Assembly (NCBI GenBank): GCA_027459465.1
Contig: DAIDIH010000045.1
Location: 1 to 52,770, forward strand
Direction of reading: 5' to 3'
Source of the DNA: Bryobacterales bacterium
GTDB taxonomy: Bacteria > Acidobacteriota > Terriglobia > Bryobacterales > Bryobacteraceae
Length of the DNA stretch: 52,770 nucleotides
In this document: in pieces, positions 39,481 to 48,155 of the stretch
How positions within the stretch are numbered: the first letter of the stretch is position 1
How the letters are laid out: every line of letters starts with the position of its first letter
Position numbers and translations under genes: made by a program
The notes under the pieces: model-generated
The model's input: only the letters and a program-made list of their open reading frames with translations
Database searches by the model: none
What the model was told of the DNA's origin: nothing

Positions 39481-41697
39481 CTACGGCTGGAAGCGCCAGC
39501 TCAGTTGCATATAAATCTGCCGCGGATCGGCATAGTGAAGTCCGCCGAAGGTCAGGCTGTTGTCGAGGAGGAAGCGCCGGTTGGTCACATTCAACGCCGT
39601 CAAACCCAGAGTGAAATTCTCGCCGAACGGACGCGACAGAGTCAGGTCCGCTGTCGTGTGCGGCTGAAGGTGCGCAGGCACGGGGCTGTCTCCGTTGGTG
39701 AACCCGGAACCGAAGTAGACGTCGCCGGAGAGAACCGTCTTCGCCGGCAGATCCCATAGGAAGCCGGTGTGAAGCGTGTGACGCTGGTCGTGGTCGAGCA
39801 GGAAGAATCCGCTTTCCGGCGGCGAGAAATCCGTGAGTCCACCCGTCAGCGCCCCCTCGCCGAGCGCGTGCTGATAGGAGTATACGATGTGGACCTCGCC
39901 GCGGTTGAACAGGCGCGGCGAACGAAGCGTGAACTCCCATCCGTACAGCCGCGCGCCGGCGATGGTGAGCGGGAAGAACACGTTCGAGTTGCCGATGGCG
40001 TTGTGGTCGAAGTAATTCCGCGCGTTGATCCGGAAATTGTTCACATCGAATAGCCAGCCGCGCATCGGGATGGTCAGACCCACCTGGTGCTCTTCGTCGC
40101 GTTCCCCGTTGAGGGGCAGAAAGCCGAGGCCCTGCGTAACGGCATAGCCGAGCAGCGGTCCGCCGACCGTGACCAAAGGCGGCGCCTGGTAGTACCGCCC
40201 GTAGAAGCCGTGCAAAATCCAGTTCAGGCGCGGTATGCGAATCGCCGCGCCCAAACGCGGGTCGGCCGCGTTCTCATTCAGGGAGCCTGTAAAATGCGTC
40301 AAACGGACGCCGGCGGTAAGCGTAAGCCAGTTCGTGGCCTTGAACTGGTCGCTCAGGAAGAGGGCCTCGAGGTGCCCCGTGGCACGGTCCCGCTGGCGCA
40401 GCGCCGCGCCGGAGCCGTCGTTGGCCGTGAGCGAAATGAATTCGTCTTCCCGCTCGGCGAAGCCATAGACGCCGATCTCGGCGTTGTGGCGCGCGCTGAC
40501 CGCATTCACAGACGACTGCGCCCCGGCGTAGGTTGAGCCGGACTGCTGCGTCGCACTCACCGGAACGTCCAGCGCGCCGCCGTCATAGTTGGAGCGATTG
40601 TAGTGATAGAACGGCGAGAGCGTGAAGGTCACGCCGGGCGACAGCGTATGGATCCAGGTGAAGTCAATCGAAGCGTCACGCTCCAGTTCCTGGTCGCTCA
40701 TGCCGGACGCCTGCTGCAGCGGATCGTTGGGGATCTGGTAATCGTCGCCGCGCAGGCTCGCCACCATCCGGAATTGATTCGCCGGATTCAGGTTGAATAG
40801 CAGCGAAGCGAACGCTCCCACGCCGTTCGCCGCGTCGCGCAGGATCTCCGGACCGGGCGCCGAGAGGCCGTAGTTGCTCGTATTGCCGTTCAACGCCGTG
40901 TACCAGGCGAAACGTTCGGTGTGGTCGCCGTAGCTGATTTCGTCGTTGCTCTGGTTGAAACTGCCGTAGGTCGAAGTCAGCTCGAATTCGCCGTTGCGTT
41001 CAAAGCCCGTGCGGGGCACGACGTTGAAGACGCCGTAGGTCCGGTCGCCGTAGTCGGCCTCATAGCCGCCGCGCTGCACCTCCAGATAGTCGATGTCCTT
41101 TGGGTCGATCTGCGGGCCCACATTGCTGGCGATATTCGTATTCGGGATCGGCACACCATCAAGCGCCCAGGTGACCTGGTGGCCGCCACGAACATGAAGC
41201 TGATCGTGTACCATGTACGCCCCCGGAACGAAATCCGTGATCATGTTCATGCTATTGGTCAGGCTCGCGCCGGGAGTCTGCTCAATCTGGCTGCGGGTGA
41301 TCGTTGTGGTCGGCGTCGCGGAATTCGGGTCCACCAGGTCCGGGCTCTCGTGCACCTCGACGGATTCACTTTGCGCAGCGAGTTCCAATTGAAAGTGAAC
41401 CACGTGGGCGCTGCCGGAGTTCACCCGGAGGGCTTGGTCCGGCGCCTCAAATCCGGTGTAAGACACCGAGACCACGTAATCGCCCGCCGGCACGGCATCG
41501 AAGGCGAAGGAGCCGTCGGCTGCGGTTGTCGCCGAACGGACGTAATCGCTCGCGGCGGCGTGCAGCAGCACGTTCGCTCCCTGCACCGGGCGGTGGGACG
41601 GATCGTGCACAATGCCGCGCACGTCCCCGAGCACACCCGCGCGCGCAAGGCCACAGATGAGCAGAGACACTACTGCAATGAAATGTTTCGAGCGGAT
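39481..41697 (-). CDS. TonB-dependent receptor with carboxypeptidase-regulatory-like N-terminal domain
   Basis: About 738 residues. Residues 20-105 form a CarboxypepD_reg/Cna-B domain (GDVRGIVHDPSHRPVQGANV, DGSFAFDAVPAGDYVVSVSY). The plug follows (TRSQIEQTPG, DQLHVRGGHQVTWALDGVPI, EVQRGGYEADYGDRTYGVFN), then a 22-strand barrel ending YMQLSWRFQP with the terminal aromatic signature. It imports a ligand across the outer membrane. ATG is absent: GTG 41670 leaves an uncharged signal peptide. ATC 41697, six bases after GGAGAGG, gives RSKHFIAVVSLLICGLARA, a normal signal peptide, and I place the start there. A Cys-rich secreted protein is encoded just upstream. Confidence 0.85.
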   Translation of the reverse strand: MRSKHFIAVVSLLICGLARAGVLGDVRGIVHDPSHRPVQGANVLLHAAASDYVRSATTAADGSFAFDAVPAGDYVVSVSYTGFEAPDQALRVNSGSAHVVHFQLELAAQSESVEVHESPDLVDPNSATPTTTITRSQIEQTPGASLTNSMNMITDFVPGAYMVHDQLHVRGGHQVTWALDGVPIPNTNIASNVGPQIDPKDIDYLEVQRGGYEADYGDRTYGVFNVVPRTGFERNGEFELTSTYGSFNQSNDEISYGDHTERFAWYTALNGNTSNYGLSAPGPEILRDAANGVGAFASLLFNLNPANQFRMVASLRGDDYQIPNDPLQQASGMSDQELERDASIDFTWIHTLSPGVTFTLSPFYHYNRSNYDGGALDVPVSATQQSGSTYAGAQSSVNAVSARHNAEIGVYGFAEREDEFISLTANDGSGAALRQRDRATGHLEALFLSDQFKATNWLTLTAGVRLTHFTGSLNENAADPRLGAAIRIPRLNWILHGFYGRYYQAPPLVTVGGPLLGYAVTQGLGFLPLNGERDEEHQVGLTIPMRGWLFDVNNFRINARNYFDHNAIGNSNVFFPLTIAGARLYGWEFTLRSPRLFNRGEVHIVYSYQHALGEGALTGGLTDFSPPESGFFLLDHDQRHTLHTGFLWDLPAKTVLSGDVYFGSGFTNGDSPVPAHLQPHTTADLTLSRPFGENFTLGLTALNVTNRRFLLDNSLTFGGLHYADPRQIYMQLSWRFQP

Positions 41698-41747
41698 GAG
41701 ACACCTCTCCTAAAGCGACCGGCGCCGGCTGGACGTGTTGAGACGCT

Positions 41748-42134
41748 TCAGGCGAGAGGAGGAGGACGCTGGTAGAGATGAAAGAAATGCCCGTTCGCAG
41801 CCGGCGGATACGGGGCGAGGACGAGCGTGACGAACCCGCGAGGAAGAACATCGAAACTGCGGCCGCCGGGAACGAAGACGAAAGAGAAGCCGGCGTTGCC
41901 GCGGGCAAGCGCGCCGCACGGGCAGTGCCCGGCGCACTGCGGTGACGTGTTCCAACCGTCGCGTGAGGCGTGCTGCCGTTTCGAGCAGGCTCCGTGCATG
42001 CCCTTGCAACACGGCATTTCCGAGCACGAACCCGCATCGGCCGCCGAAGCAAGCGCGGCAAACCCGGCGGCGGGACTTAGAGCCAGAATCGCGAGCCAAA
42101 TAATTGCGGCTCGCAGGATGTGTTGCACCTTCAC
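41748..42134 (-). CDS. Small Cys-rich exported protein, possibly metal-related
   Basis: A 128-residue protein from GTG 42134, overlapping hldD by 4 bp. A signal peptide (HILRAAIIWLAILALSPAAG) precedes seven cysteines in two clusters: CSEMPCCKGMHGAC (Cys37, 42, 43, 50) and CAGHCPCG (Cys67, 71, 73). The tail ends HFFHLYQRPPPLA. The cysteine and Met/His pattern suggests binding of copper or another soft metal, and the neighbouring TonB receptor could import the same metal or its complex. Neither is proven by sequence. No family is recognised. Confidence 0.65.
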   Translation of the reverse strand: MKVQHILRAAIIWLAILALSPAAGFAALASAADAGSCSEMPCCKGMHGACSKRQHASRDGWNTSPQCAGHCPCGALARGNAGFSFVFVPGGRSFDVLPRGFVTLVLAPYPPAANGHFFHLYQRPPPLA

Positions 42135-43156
42135 GCGCGCGCGCCCGCTCCATTCGGCTCGTCGCCTAGTTTGCGTCCGGGAACGAGGTAGTTCTTGACG
42201 TAATCCGCCACGGCGTCTTCGAGCGTCGTCAGCGGCTGGGCGTAGCCGGTGGCGCGGAAGCGGTCCATTTCGGCGCGCGTGAAGTACTGGTATTTCGGAC
42301 GCAGCGTTTCCGGCATCTCTACAAACTCGATCCGGGGTTCGCGGCCGAGTGCCCGAAACAAGGCATGCGCCAGATCGAGCCAGGACCTCGCCTCCCCGCT
42401 CCCGATATTATAAAGGCCGCCCGCTTCGTCGAGCGAGGCCAGGTGGAGCGTCATCTTCACCGCATCCTTGACGTAGAGAAAATCCCGCTTCTGGCAGCCG
42501 TCGGCGAACTCCGGACGATAGCTCTTGAAAAGCTGCATCGATCCCGTACGCGCAATCTGCTGGAACGCCTTGTTCACCACGCTGCGCATGTCGCCTTTGT
42601 GGTCCTCATTCGGCCCGAACACGTTGAAGTACTTCAGGCCCACGATGCGATCCAGAATGCCCGCCGCGCGCGCGTAGCAGTCGAACCGGTGTTTCGAGTA
42701 GCCGTACATGTTCAACGGCCGCAGCGTGTCGAGTTCCCGGCTCTCGCTCAAATTCGTCTCGAGCGCGCCGTAAGTGGCCGCCGAGGAGGCGTACACAAAC
42801 CGGGCGCCATTGGCGAGCGCCCATTCCGCCATACGCTTGGTGTACTCGTAATTATTCCGGACCAGGTAAGTGGCGTCGGTTTCCGTCGTAGCCGAACACG
42901 CGCCAAGATGGAACACCGTGCGGATGCCGGCCGGAAGCCCACGCCCGCCATCCGCCAAACGCCTCTCCCACTCCTCGGCCTCCATATAGTCGATAAAGCG
43001 GAGCGGAACCAGGTTCTTCCACTTCTCGGAACGGCCCAAACGATCCGTGACAAAAATGTTTCGGAGGCTTCGCCGGTTCAACTCCCAGATCAGCGCGCTG
43101 CCAATCAGGCCCGCGCCCCCGGTCACCAGGACCCTGCCCTCGGCAAGATCGCGCAC
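42131..43156 (-). CDS. hldD: ADP-L-glycero-D-manno-heptose 6-epimerase
   Basis: A 341-residue extended SDR from GTG 43156, which directly follows the stop of the S1C protease gene. The Rossmann motif is VLVTGGAGLIGSALIWELN and the active site is SSAATYG with Tyr-x-x-x-Lys in NMYGYSKHRFD. KYFNVFGPNEDHKGDMRSVV is specific to HldD. It epimerises ADP-D,D-heptose to ADP-L,D-heptose for the lipopolysaccharide core. With the heptosyltransferase at 34315-35274 it indicates a heptose-containing outer membrane. The tail of about 20 residues after the core fold is longer than in E. coli. Confidence 0.92.
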   Translation of the reverse strand: MRDLAEGRVLVTGGAGLIGSALIWELNRRSLRNIFVTDRLGRSEKWKNLVPLRFIDYMEAEEWERRLADGGRGLPAGIRTVFHLGACSATTETDATYLVRNNYEYTKRMAEWALANGARFVYASSAATYGALETNLSESRELDTLRPLNMYGYSKHRFDCYARAAGILDRIVGLKYFNVFGPNEDHKGDMRSVVNKAFQQIARTGSMQLFKSYRPEFADGCQKRDFLYVKDAVKMTLHLASLDEAGGLYNIGSGEARSWLDLAHALFRALGREPRIEFVEMPETLRPKYQYFTRAEMDRFRATGYAQPLTTLEDAVADYVKNYLVPGRKLGDEPNGAGARA

Positions 43157-44302
43157 TTAGAACCGTTCCTCGGACTGCGCACCCAGCGTTACCTTGACCG
43201 GGACTTTCCGCCCGCCGCGGTACACCGTCAACGTCATCACGTCGCCCGCCCGCTTCCGCGCCATCGCCCGCGACAGGTCGTCCTGCCGCGTCACAGGCTG
43301 TCCGTCGATAGCGACAATCAGGTCTCCACCGATGCTGACCTCGTAGTTGCCCAGAATCACGCTTCGCTGCCCGCCGCGGATGCCGGCCGCCTCGGCCGCC
43401 GAACCCGGCCGTACGTCCTGCACCAGCAACCCCCCGTCACTCGGCAGATTGAGCGCCTCGGAATACGACCCGGCGATGTAGACCGTCGTCACACCAAGAA
43501 ACGGCGGGCGATACGTCCGCCCGGCCCGGTAATCGGTGAGCATCAGTTTGGCGCGGTTAATCGGCATGGCAAATCCGATGCCGATATTGCCGCTTGGCCC
43601 GTAGATCGCAGTGTTGATCGCGATCACATTGCCCCGCGAATCGAGCAGCGGCCCGCCGCTGTTGCCGGGGTTGATCGCCGCGTCGGTCTGGATCAGTCCT
43701 TCAAGCCGGCGCCCGCTTTCGGTTTGCAGGTCGCGCCCCAGCGAACTGATGATCCCCGTGGTCAAAGTGCCATCGAGCCCGAATGGATTCCCGATGGCAA
43801 GCACCTTCTGGCCAACCTGGAGCGAGTCGGAGTCGCCAAGCCGCAGGAACGGTTCGGCGCGCCGCGGCTCGATCTTCAGCAGCGCCAGATCGTTCACCGG
43901 ATCGCGATCGAGCAACTGGGCCCGGTAATGGGTCTGGTCCGGCAGCGTCACCTCGATGCGGCTCGCGTCGGCGATCACGTGATTGTTCGTCAGAATACGC
44001 CCGCCGTTATCGATGAAAAAACCGGATCCGGTGTCCTTCGACGGATACACCTCGAAGAAGAAATCCCGCTGGTAGACCGTGCTGGTGATATTCACCGTGG
44101 CCAGATGCGCGGTCTTGTAGATGTCGATGTTATTCACTTCATCCGGGCTGAGTCCCGCCAGATGCGCGGTGTCCGGTTCAGACCAGGCCACGCTCGTCGA
44201 GCGGATTTCGCGAAACAGCCGCCGCTGACCCCAGTCCGAGCGCAAGGTGAGCGCCACGAACGCGGCCACAATCAGGGTCGAAAATATCAGAATCCGTTTC
44301 AT
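43157..44302 (-). CDS. S1C serine protease (DegP/HtrA family) with one PDZ domain
   Basis: A 381-residue protein with an N-terminal signal anchor (ILIFSTLIVAAFVALTL). The catalytic triad is His108 in LTNNHVIADA, Asp138 in DPVNDLALLKI and Ser215 in NPGNSGGPLLD. A PDZ domain occupies about residues 285-375 (SDGGLLVQDVRPGSAAEAAG, MARKRAGDVMTLTVYRGG). This is the DegS-like architecture with a single PDZ domain, acting in the periplasm on misfolded or regulatory envelope proteins. DegS homologues start anti-sigma cleavage; a membrane anti-sigma factor is encoded at 25752-26411, though no link is shown. It overlaps coaE by 4 bp. Confidence 0.92.
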   Translation of the reverse strand: MKRILIFSTLIVAAFVALTLRSDWGQRRLFREIRSTSVAWSEPDTAHLAGLSPDEVNNIDIYKTAHLATVNITSTVYQRDFFFEVYPSKDTGSGFFIDNGGRILTNNHVIADASRIEVTLPDQTHYRAQLLDRDPVNDLALLKIEPRRAEPFLRLGDSDSLQVGQKVLAIGNPFGLDGTLTTGIISSLGRDLQTESGRRLEGLIQTDAAINPGNSGGPLLDSRGNVIAINTAIYGPSGNIGIGFAMPINRAKLMLTDYRAGRTYRPPFLGVTTVYIAGSYSEALNLPSDGGLLVQDVRPGSAAEAAGIRGGQRSVILGNYEVSIGGDLIVAIDGQPVTRQDDLSRAMARKRAGDVMTLTVYRGGRKVPVKVTLGAQSEERF

Positions 44303-44904
44303 CTGCTAATACTCCGCAGCACCTCGTACACGGAGCGCACCCGCTCGGCGGTGTGGGCCTTGGACTGCGACGTATCAATCACGAAATCCGCGAACTTCAC
44401 TTTCTCGTCGTCGGATAACTGCCGCTGCAAGCGGTTTTCCGCCTCCGCCCGGCTAAGCCCGCTCCGCTTCATCGCCCGTTCGATTTGCTGCTCGCGGCCG
44501 CAGACAACCACAATGAGTTTGTCGAAGCGGCCGTAACTTCCAGTTTCTACCAGGATGGCAGCTTCCACAACCACGATCGCATCCGGCTCCCGGGCCGCGA
44601 TTTCGGCCGCGATCTCGCGCTCCTTTCTCCGCACCGCCGGGTGTACGATGGCGTTCAGCCGCTCCAGGCGTTCGGGTTGGGCAAAAACGAGCGCGCCGAG
44701 TTTCCGCCGGTCGATCTCTCCGGTGCCGGTCAGTATCTCCCTGCCGAACTCTGCGACGGCCGCATCGTAAGCCTCCCCTCCCGGAAGCAGCACCTGATGT
44801 CCCAACTCGTCGGCCTGGATCAAGTGACAGCCCAGTTTTTGAAGTTCCTGGCCGACGAAGGACTTGCCGGTAGCCAACCCGCCCGTGAGCCCTACGAGGA
44901 GCAC
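44299..44904 (-). CDS. coaE: Dephospho-CoA kinase
   Basis: A 201-residue protein from GTG 44904. The P-loop is LVGLTGGLATGKSFVGQEL, followed by IQADELGHQVLLPGGEAYDA and VEAAILVETGSYGRFDKLIVV, typical of CoaE. It phosphorylates the 3' hydroxyl of dephospho-CoA, the last step of CoA synthesis, in the cytoplasm. It overlaps folD by 13 bp and the protease gene by 4 bp, so all are in one operon. Confidence 0.93.
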   Translation of the reverse strand: MLLVGLTGGLATGKSFVGQELQKLGCHLIQADELGHQVLLPGGEAYDAAVAEFGREILTGTGEIDRRKLGALVFAQPERLERLNAIVHPAVRRKEREIAAEIAAREPDAIVVVEAAILVETGSYGRFDKLIVVVCGREQQIERAMKRSGLSRAEAENRLQRQLSDDEKVKFADFVIDTSQSKAHTAERVRSVYEVLRSISR

Positions 44905-45836
44905 GGCGCCGCCTCGCCAGCCTGCAAACGCCGCTCAGCCGCCTGCACGGTGTTCGACATCAGCATCGCAATTGTCAGCGGCCCCACGCCGCCAGGCACC
45001 GGCGTGATGGCGCCCGCCATCTCCGGTCCCTCGATCGGATGCACGTCGCCAAGCAGGATGCTCCCTTTCTCCGCAAGCTGCCGCAGTTTCTCCGGCTGCC
45101 GCGCGTAGATCCGCTCCGCTTCCTCGCGCCTCGTAAGCCGGTTCATCCCAACGTCGATCACCGCCGCACCCGGCTTGATGAACTCTCCCGTAACCAACGC
45201 AGCCCGTCCGATCGCGGCCACAAGGATGTCCGCCCGGCGGCACTCTGCCGCCAGGTCGGGTGTCTTCGAATGGCAAATCGTCACCGTCGCGTTCTCGTGC
45301 AGCAGCAGCAGAGCCATCGGCTTGCCCACAATGTCGCTGCGCCCGATCACGACCGCCCTCCGCCCTGCAATCGGAACCCGATACCGCTTCAGTAGCTCGA
45401 TGATCCCGGCCGGCGTACACGCGCGGGGCGCCGGCGCGTTCGCCACCAGGCACCCCACGTTGTAGGGATGGAATCCGTCCACGTCCTTTTCCGGCGAGAT
45501 CGCAAGCAAGATCCGGCGCGCGTCCACCTGCGCGGGCAAAGGCATCTGCACGAGAATTCCGTCGATCTCCGGCCGGCGGTTCAGGTCCTCCACAATCGCC
45601 AGCAGTTCCCCGGTGGCGATGGAGCCGGGCGGCGTCAGGCGTTCGCTGAAAATACCAAGTTCCCCGCAGGCTTTCACTTTCGACCGGACATAGATCTCCG
45701 AGGCCGGATTGTCCCCCACAAGGACGACGGCGAGCCCCGGCCGGCGATGCTTCGCCGTAAGCGCCTCCACTCGCGGTTTCAGCTCAGCGAGGATCGAATC
45801 ACGTACACTTTTCCCGTCCAGGATCTGGGCGCTCAT
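44892..45836 (-). CDS. folD: Bifunctional methylenetetrahydrofolate dehydrogenase/cyclohydrolase
   Basis: A 314-residue protein from ATG 45836 (MSAQILDGKSVRDSILAELK). The catalytic Lys lies in EIYVRSKVKACGELGI, with EIDGILVQMPLPAQVDARRI and PEKDVDGFHPYNVG, then TPAGIIELLKRY and VVIGRSDIVGKPMALLLL for NADP binding. It interconverts 5,10-methylene-, methenyl- and 10-formyl-tetrahydrofolate, feeding purine and formate metabolism. The C-terminal 20 residues extend past the usual end and overlap coaE. It appears to be the first gene of the long minus-strand operon down to 38021. Confidence 0.94.
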   Translation of the reverse strand: MSAQILDGKSVRDSILAELKPRVEALTAKHRRPGLAVVLVGDNPASEIYVRSKVKACGELGIFSERLTPPGSIATGELLAIVEDLNRRPEIDGILVQMPLPAQVDARRILLAISPEKDVDGFHPYNVGCLVANAPAPRACTPAGIIELLKRYRVPIAGRRAVVIGRSDIVGKPMALLLLHENATVTICHSKTPDLAAECRRADILVAAIGRAALVTGEFIKPGAAVIDVGMNRLTRREEAERIYARQPEKLRQLAEKGSILLGDVHPIEGPEMAGAITPVPGGVGPLTIAMLMSNTVQAAERRLQAGEAAPCSS

Positions 45837-45889
45837 ACACCCGTGAGGATAACAAGGAAGGTTCGCCTGACGCGGGGAAACCGGCCGTT

Positions 45890-47269
45890 CTAGACCACCG
45901 GGGCAGGACGGCGGCGGAAATGATACGCCAACGCTCCCGTGGCGATCGTGGCCACGGCTGTAAGCGACACGCGCGGCTCCAGCGTCAGTCCGACAATGGT
46001 CATCCACACGCCGATTACCACGAAGAACACCGGTATCGCCGGGAAGCCCACGTCGAGCACGCGCAACTTCTGCCAGCCGGGCCGCCGGCGAAACACAAAC
46101 AGCGATGCCACCGAAAGCACCGCGAAAAAGTTCAGCGTGAACCCGATGTAAGTGAGCAGATCGCGAAACGGCGTCAGAGTCATCAGGACCGTGCAGACGC
46201 CTTGGCTGACCAGGGCGACCACCGGCGTGTGCCAGCGCGGATGCACGCGCGCCGCCGCGGGGAAAAATGCGCTGTTCCGCGCCATCGCGTAGTAGACCCG
46301 CGGGCCGATCGTCACCATCGCGTTCACGGTGGCCAGCAACGATATCGCCATCGCCGCGCTGAACGCTCCCGCCACACCGGGTCCGAACAGCCGCGACGCC
46401 GCCAGAGCGCCGATCGCCACAACACCCTTGGTCTGCTCGAGCGGCGTGCTGTAGATGAACACAACATTCAGCGCCACATACAGCGCCGCAACAAGAGCGG
46501 TTCCGGTGGCGAGCGCGATCGGCAGCGTTTTCGAGGGTTGTTTCAACTCCTCGGCGACGTAAGTGGCCGCGTTCCAGCCGCTGTAGCTGACATAGATAAA
46601 GAACAGGCTGATCGCGTATTGCGCTGCCAGCGGCGTCGAGCCGGTTCGCGCGGCCGGCTCGGCGAAATGGTGCCAGTTGCCGTTGCCGGCGACCAGTGCC
46701 GCGACAATGAACGCGACGATCACAAACACCTTCCCCCCGGTCAGCAGGTTCTGTATCCGCGCCGTCCGGCGCAGACCGAAGCAGTTCAAGGCGGTGAATA
46801 TCGCCACCAGTACACAGGCAAGCCCCTGCGCCCAGCCAAACCGGATCTGCAAGGCTCCGGTTCCGATGACATACGCCGGGCCGTTCTGTTTGAGCGCAGG
46901 AAAGAAATAGCCTGCATAGTCGGCGCAGGCCAGCGCGGCCGCCGCAATCGGCGCCGAAAAGCCCGCAAAGAAAGACACCCAGCCGGTCATGAATCCCCAG
47001 GTCGGGCCGAACGCCTCGGTCAGGTACACATACTCGCCGCCGGAACTTGGGAAGTTAATTCCTAACTCCGAGTAACACAGCGCTCCGGCGAGCGCGCAGA
47101 CCGCGCCCACGATCCAGATCGAGAGAACTAACGACGGGGAACCAAGCGGACCGGCCAGAAATCCGGTCGCGGTAAAAATGCCGGTGCCGATCATATTCGA
47201 AATGACCAGCGCCGTAGCGCTTACCGTGCCAAGCTGCCGGAGCAGGCGGATCGAGGAAGAATCCAACAC
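45890..47269 (-). CDS. APC-family amino acid permease
   Basis: A 459-residue protein from GTG 47269 with twelve membrane segments. The start LGTVSATALVISNMIGTGIF and the following PSSGGEYVYLTEAFGPTWGFMTGW are the APC signatures of helices 1 and 3. The unwound helix 1 motif is IGTGIFT. The group resembles L-type/serine-threonine exchangers (LAT/SteT). It imports or exchanges neutral amino acids at the inner membrane. It starts 3 bp after the SDR stop codon on the same strand and is probably cotranscribed with it. Confidence 0.9.
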   Translation of the reverse strand: MLDSSSIRLLRQLGTVSATALVISNMIGTGIFTATGFLAGPLGSPSLVLSIWIVGAVCALAGALCYSELGINFPSSGGEYVYLTEAFGPTWGFMTGWVSFFAGFSAPIAAAALACADYAGYFFPALKQNGPAYVIGTGALQIRFGWAQGLACVLVAIFTALNCFGLRRTARIQNLLTGGKVFVIVAFIVAALVAGNGNWHHFAEPAARTGSTPLAAQYAISLFFIYVSYSGWNAATYVAEELKQPSKTLPIALATGTALVAALYVALNVVFIYSTPLEQTKGVVAIGALAASRLFGPGVAGAFSAAMAISLLATVNAMVTIGPRVYYAMARNSAFFPAAARVHPRWHTPVVALVSQGVCTVLMTLTPFRDLLTYIGFTLNFFAVLSVASLFVFRRRPGWQKLRVLDVGFPAIPVFFVVIGVWMTIVGLTLEPRVSLTAVATIATGALAYHFRRRPAPVV

Positions 47270-47272
47270 AAG

Positions 47273-48091
47273 TTACCGCGCCACCGCGGTGGGAAACATC
47301 GCGCCGCCAAGGCTCCCGGAACGCACTAATGAGCTGCCTCCGTCGCAGGCAAAGACGCCGCCCGTGATATAACTCGCGGCGTCCGAGCTAAGATACAGCG
47401 CCATGTCGGCGAGTTCCTCCTTAGTCCCCAAACGCCGGAGCGGCACGGAGCGCTCCACGGCATCGCGAATCTCCGCGGTCGGCGCCAGGCGCCGCATGCC
47501 TTCGGTGTCGTCGGTAGGGCCGGGCGTCAGACAGTTCAGCCGAACGCCCGATGGCCCCCACTCGAGCGCGAGTGTTTTCATGAGCATTTCAATGCCGGCT
47601 TTCGCGGCGCACACATGCGACTGTAACGCGATCGGCTGCGTGGCATGCGCCGCCGAGATGCTCAGCACGGAAGCGCCCGGCTTGCGCAAGTGCTCGTAGG
47701 CTGCGCGGCAGGTGTTAAAAGTGCCGAGTAAGTCAATGTCGATGACGCTCTTAAATCCGTTGGCCGACATGCCGGTCGCGGGAGCGGGGAAATTGCCCGC
47801 GGCCGCGCACACGACGATGTCGATCGGCCCATACTCTTCGCTGGTGTGCTGCAGCGCCTCGGCCACCGCCGTGTAATCGCGAACGTCGATCGCCGCGGTA
47901 GCAATTATGCCGCCCTTCTCGCGCATCGTTTGTGCGGCCGCGTCCAGCCGTTCCTGCTTCCGCCCGGCAATCGTCACCCTTGCACCATGCTCGGCGAAGC
48001 GCTCCGTGATCGCCTGTCCGATGCCGCTGCCTCCCCCCGTCACAAAAGCTACTTTCCCGGTTAACAGACCTTCGCGGAAGATACTTGCCAT
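47273..48091 (-). CDS. 2,4-dienoyl-CoA reductase-like SDR oxidoreductase
   Basis: A 272-residue protein from ATG 48091. The cofactor motif is VAFVTGGGSGIGQAI and the central motif is CAAAGNFPAPA. The active site reads ISAAHATQPIALQSHVCAAK. A His stands where most SDRs have Tyr four residues before Lys, as in peroxisomal-type 2,4-dienoyl-CoA reductases (HAGSAK), and LTPGPTDDTEGMRRL fits the same group. It would reduce dienoyl-CoA during degradation of unsaturated fatty acids with NADPH. No other fatty-acid gene is in the window. It is divergent from the fucosidase gene with 64 bp between starts. Confidence 0.85.
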   Translation of the reverse strand: MASIFREGLLTGKVAFVTGGGSGIGQAITERFAEHGARVTIAGRKQERLDAAAQTMREKGGIIATAAIDVRDYTAVAEALQHTSEEYGPIDIVVCAAAGNFPAPATGMSANGFKSVIDIDLLGTFNTCRAAYEHLRKPGASVLSISAAHATQPIALQSHVCAAKAGIEMLMKTLALEWGPSGVRLNCLTPGPTDDTEGMRRLAPTAEIRDAVERSVPLRRLGTKEELADMALYLSSDAASYITGGVFACDGGSSLVRSGSLGGAMFPTAVAR

Positions 48092-48155
48092 CGAGGGCAG
48101 AATATCACGCGCGGCGGCGCTTATACTGCAAGTTGCACTAAGATTTACATCGCCA

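Noticed and set aside
42365..44536. 723-codon plus-strand frame
   Set aside because: It lies opposite hldD, the S1C protease and coaE, whose motifs are complete; its product has no recognisable feature.
45837..46007. 57-codon N-terminal extension of folD
   Set aside because: The sequence overlaps the permease end in another frame and lacks homology; FolD starts at MSAQILDGK.
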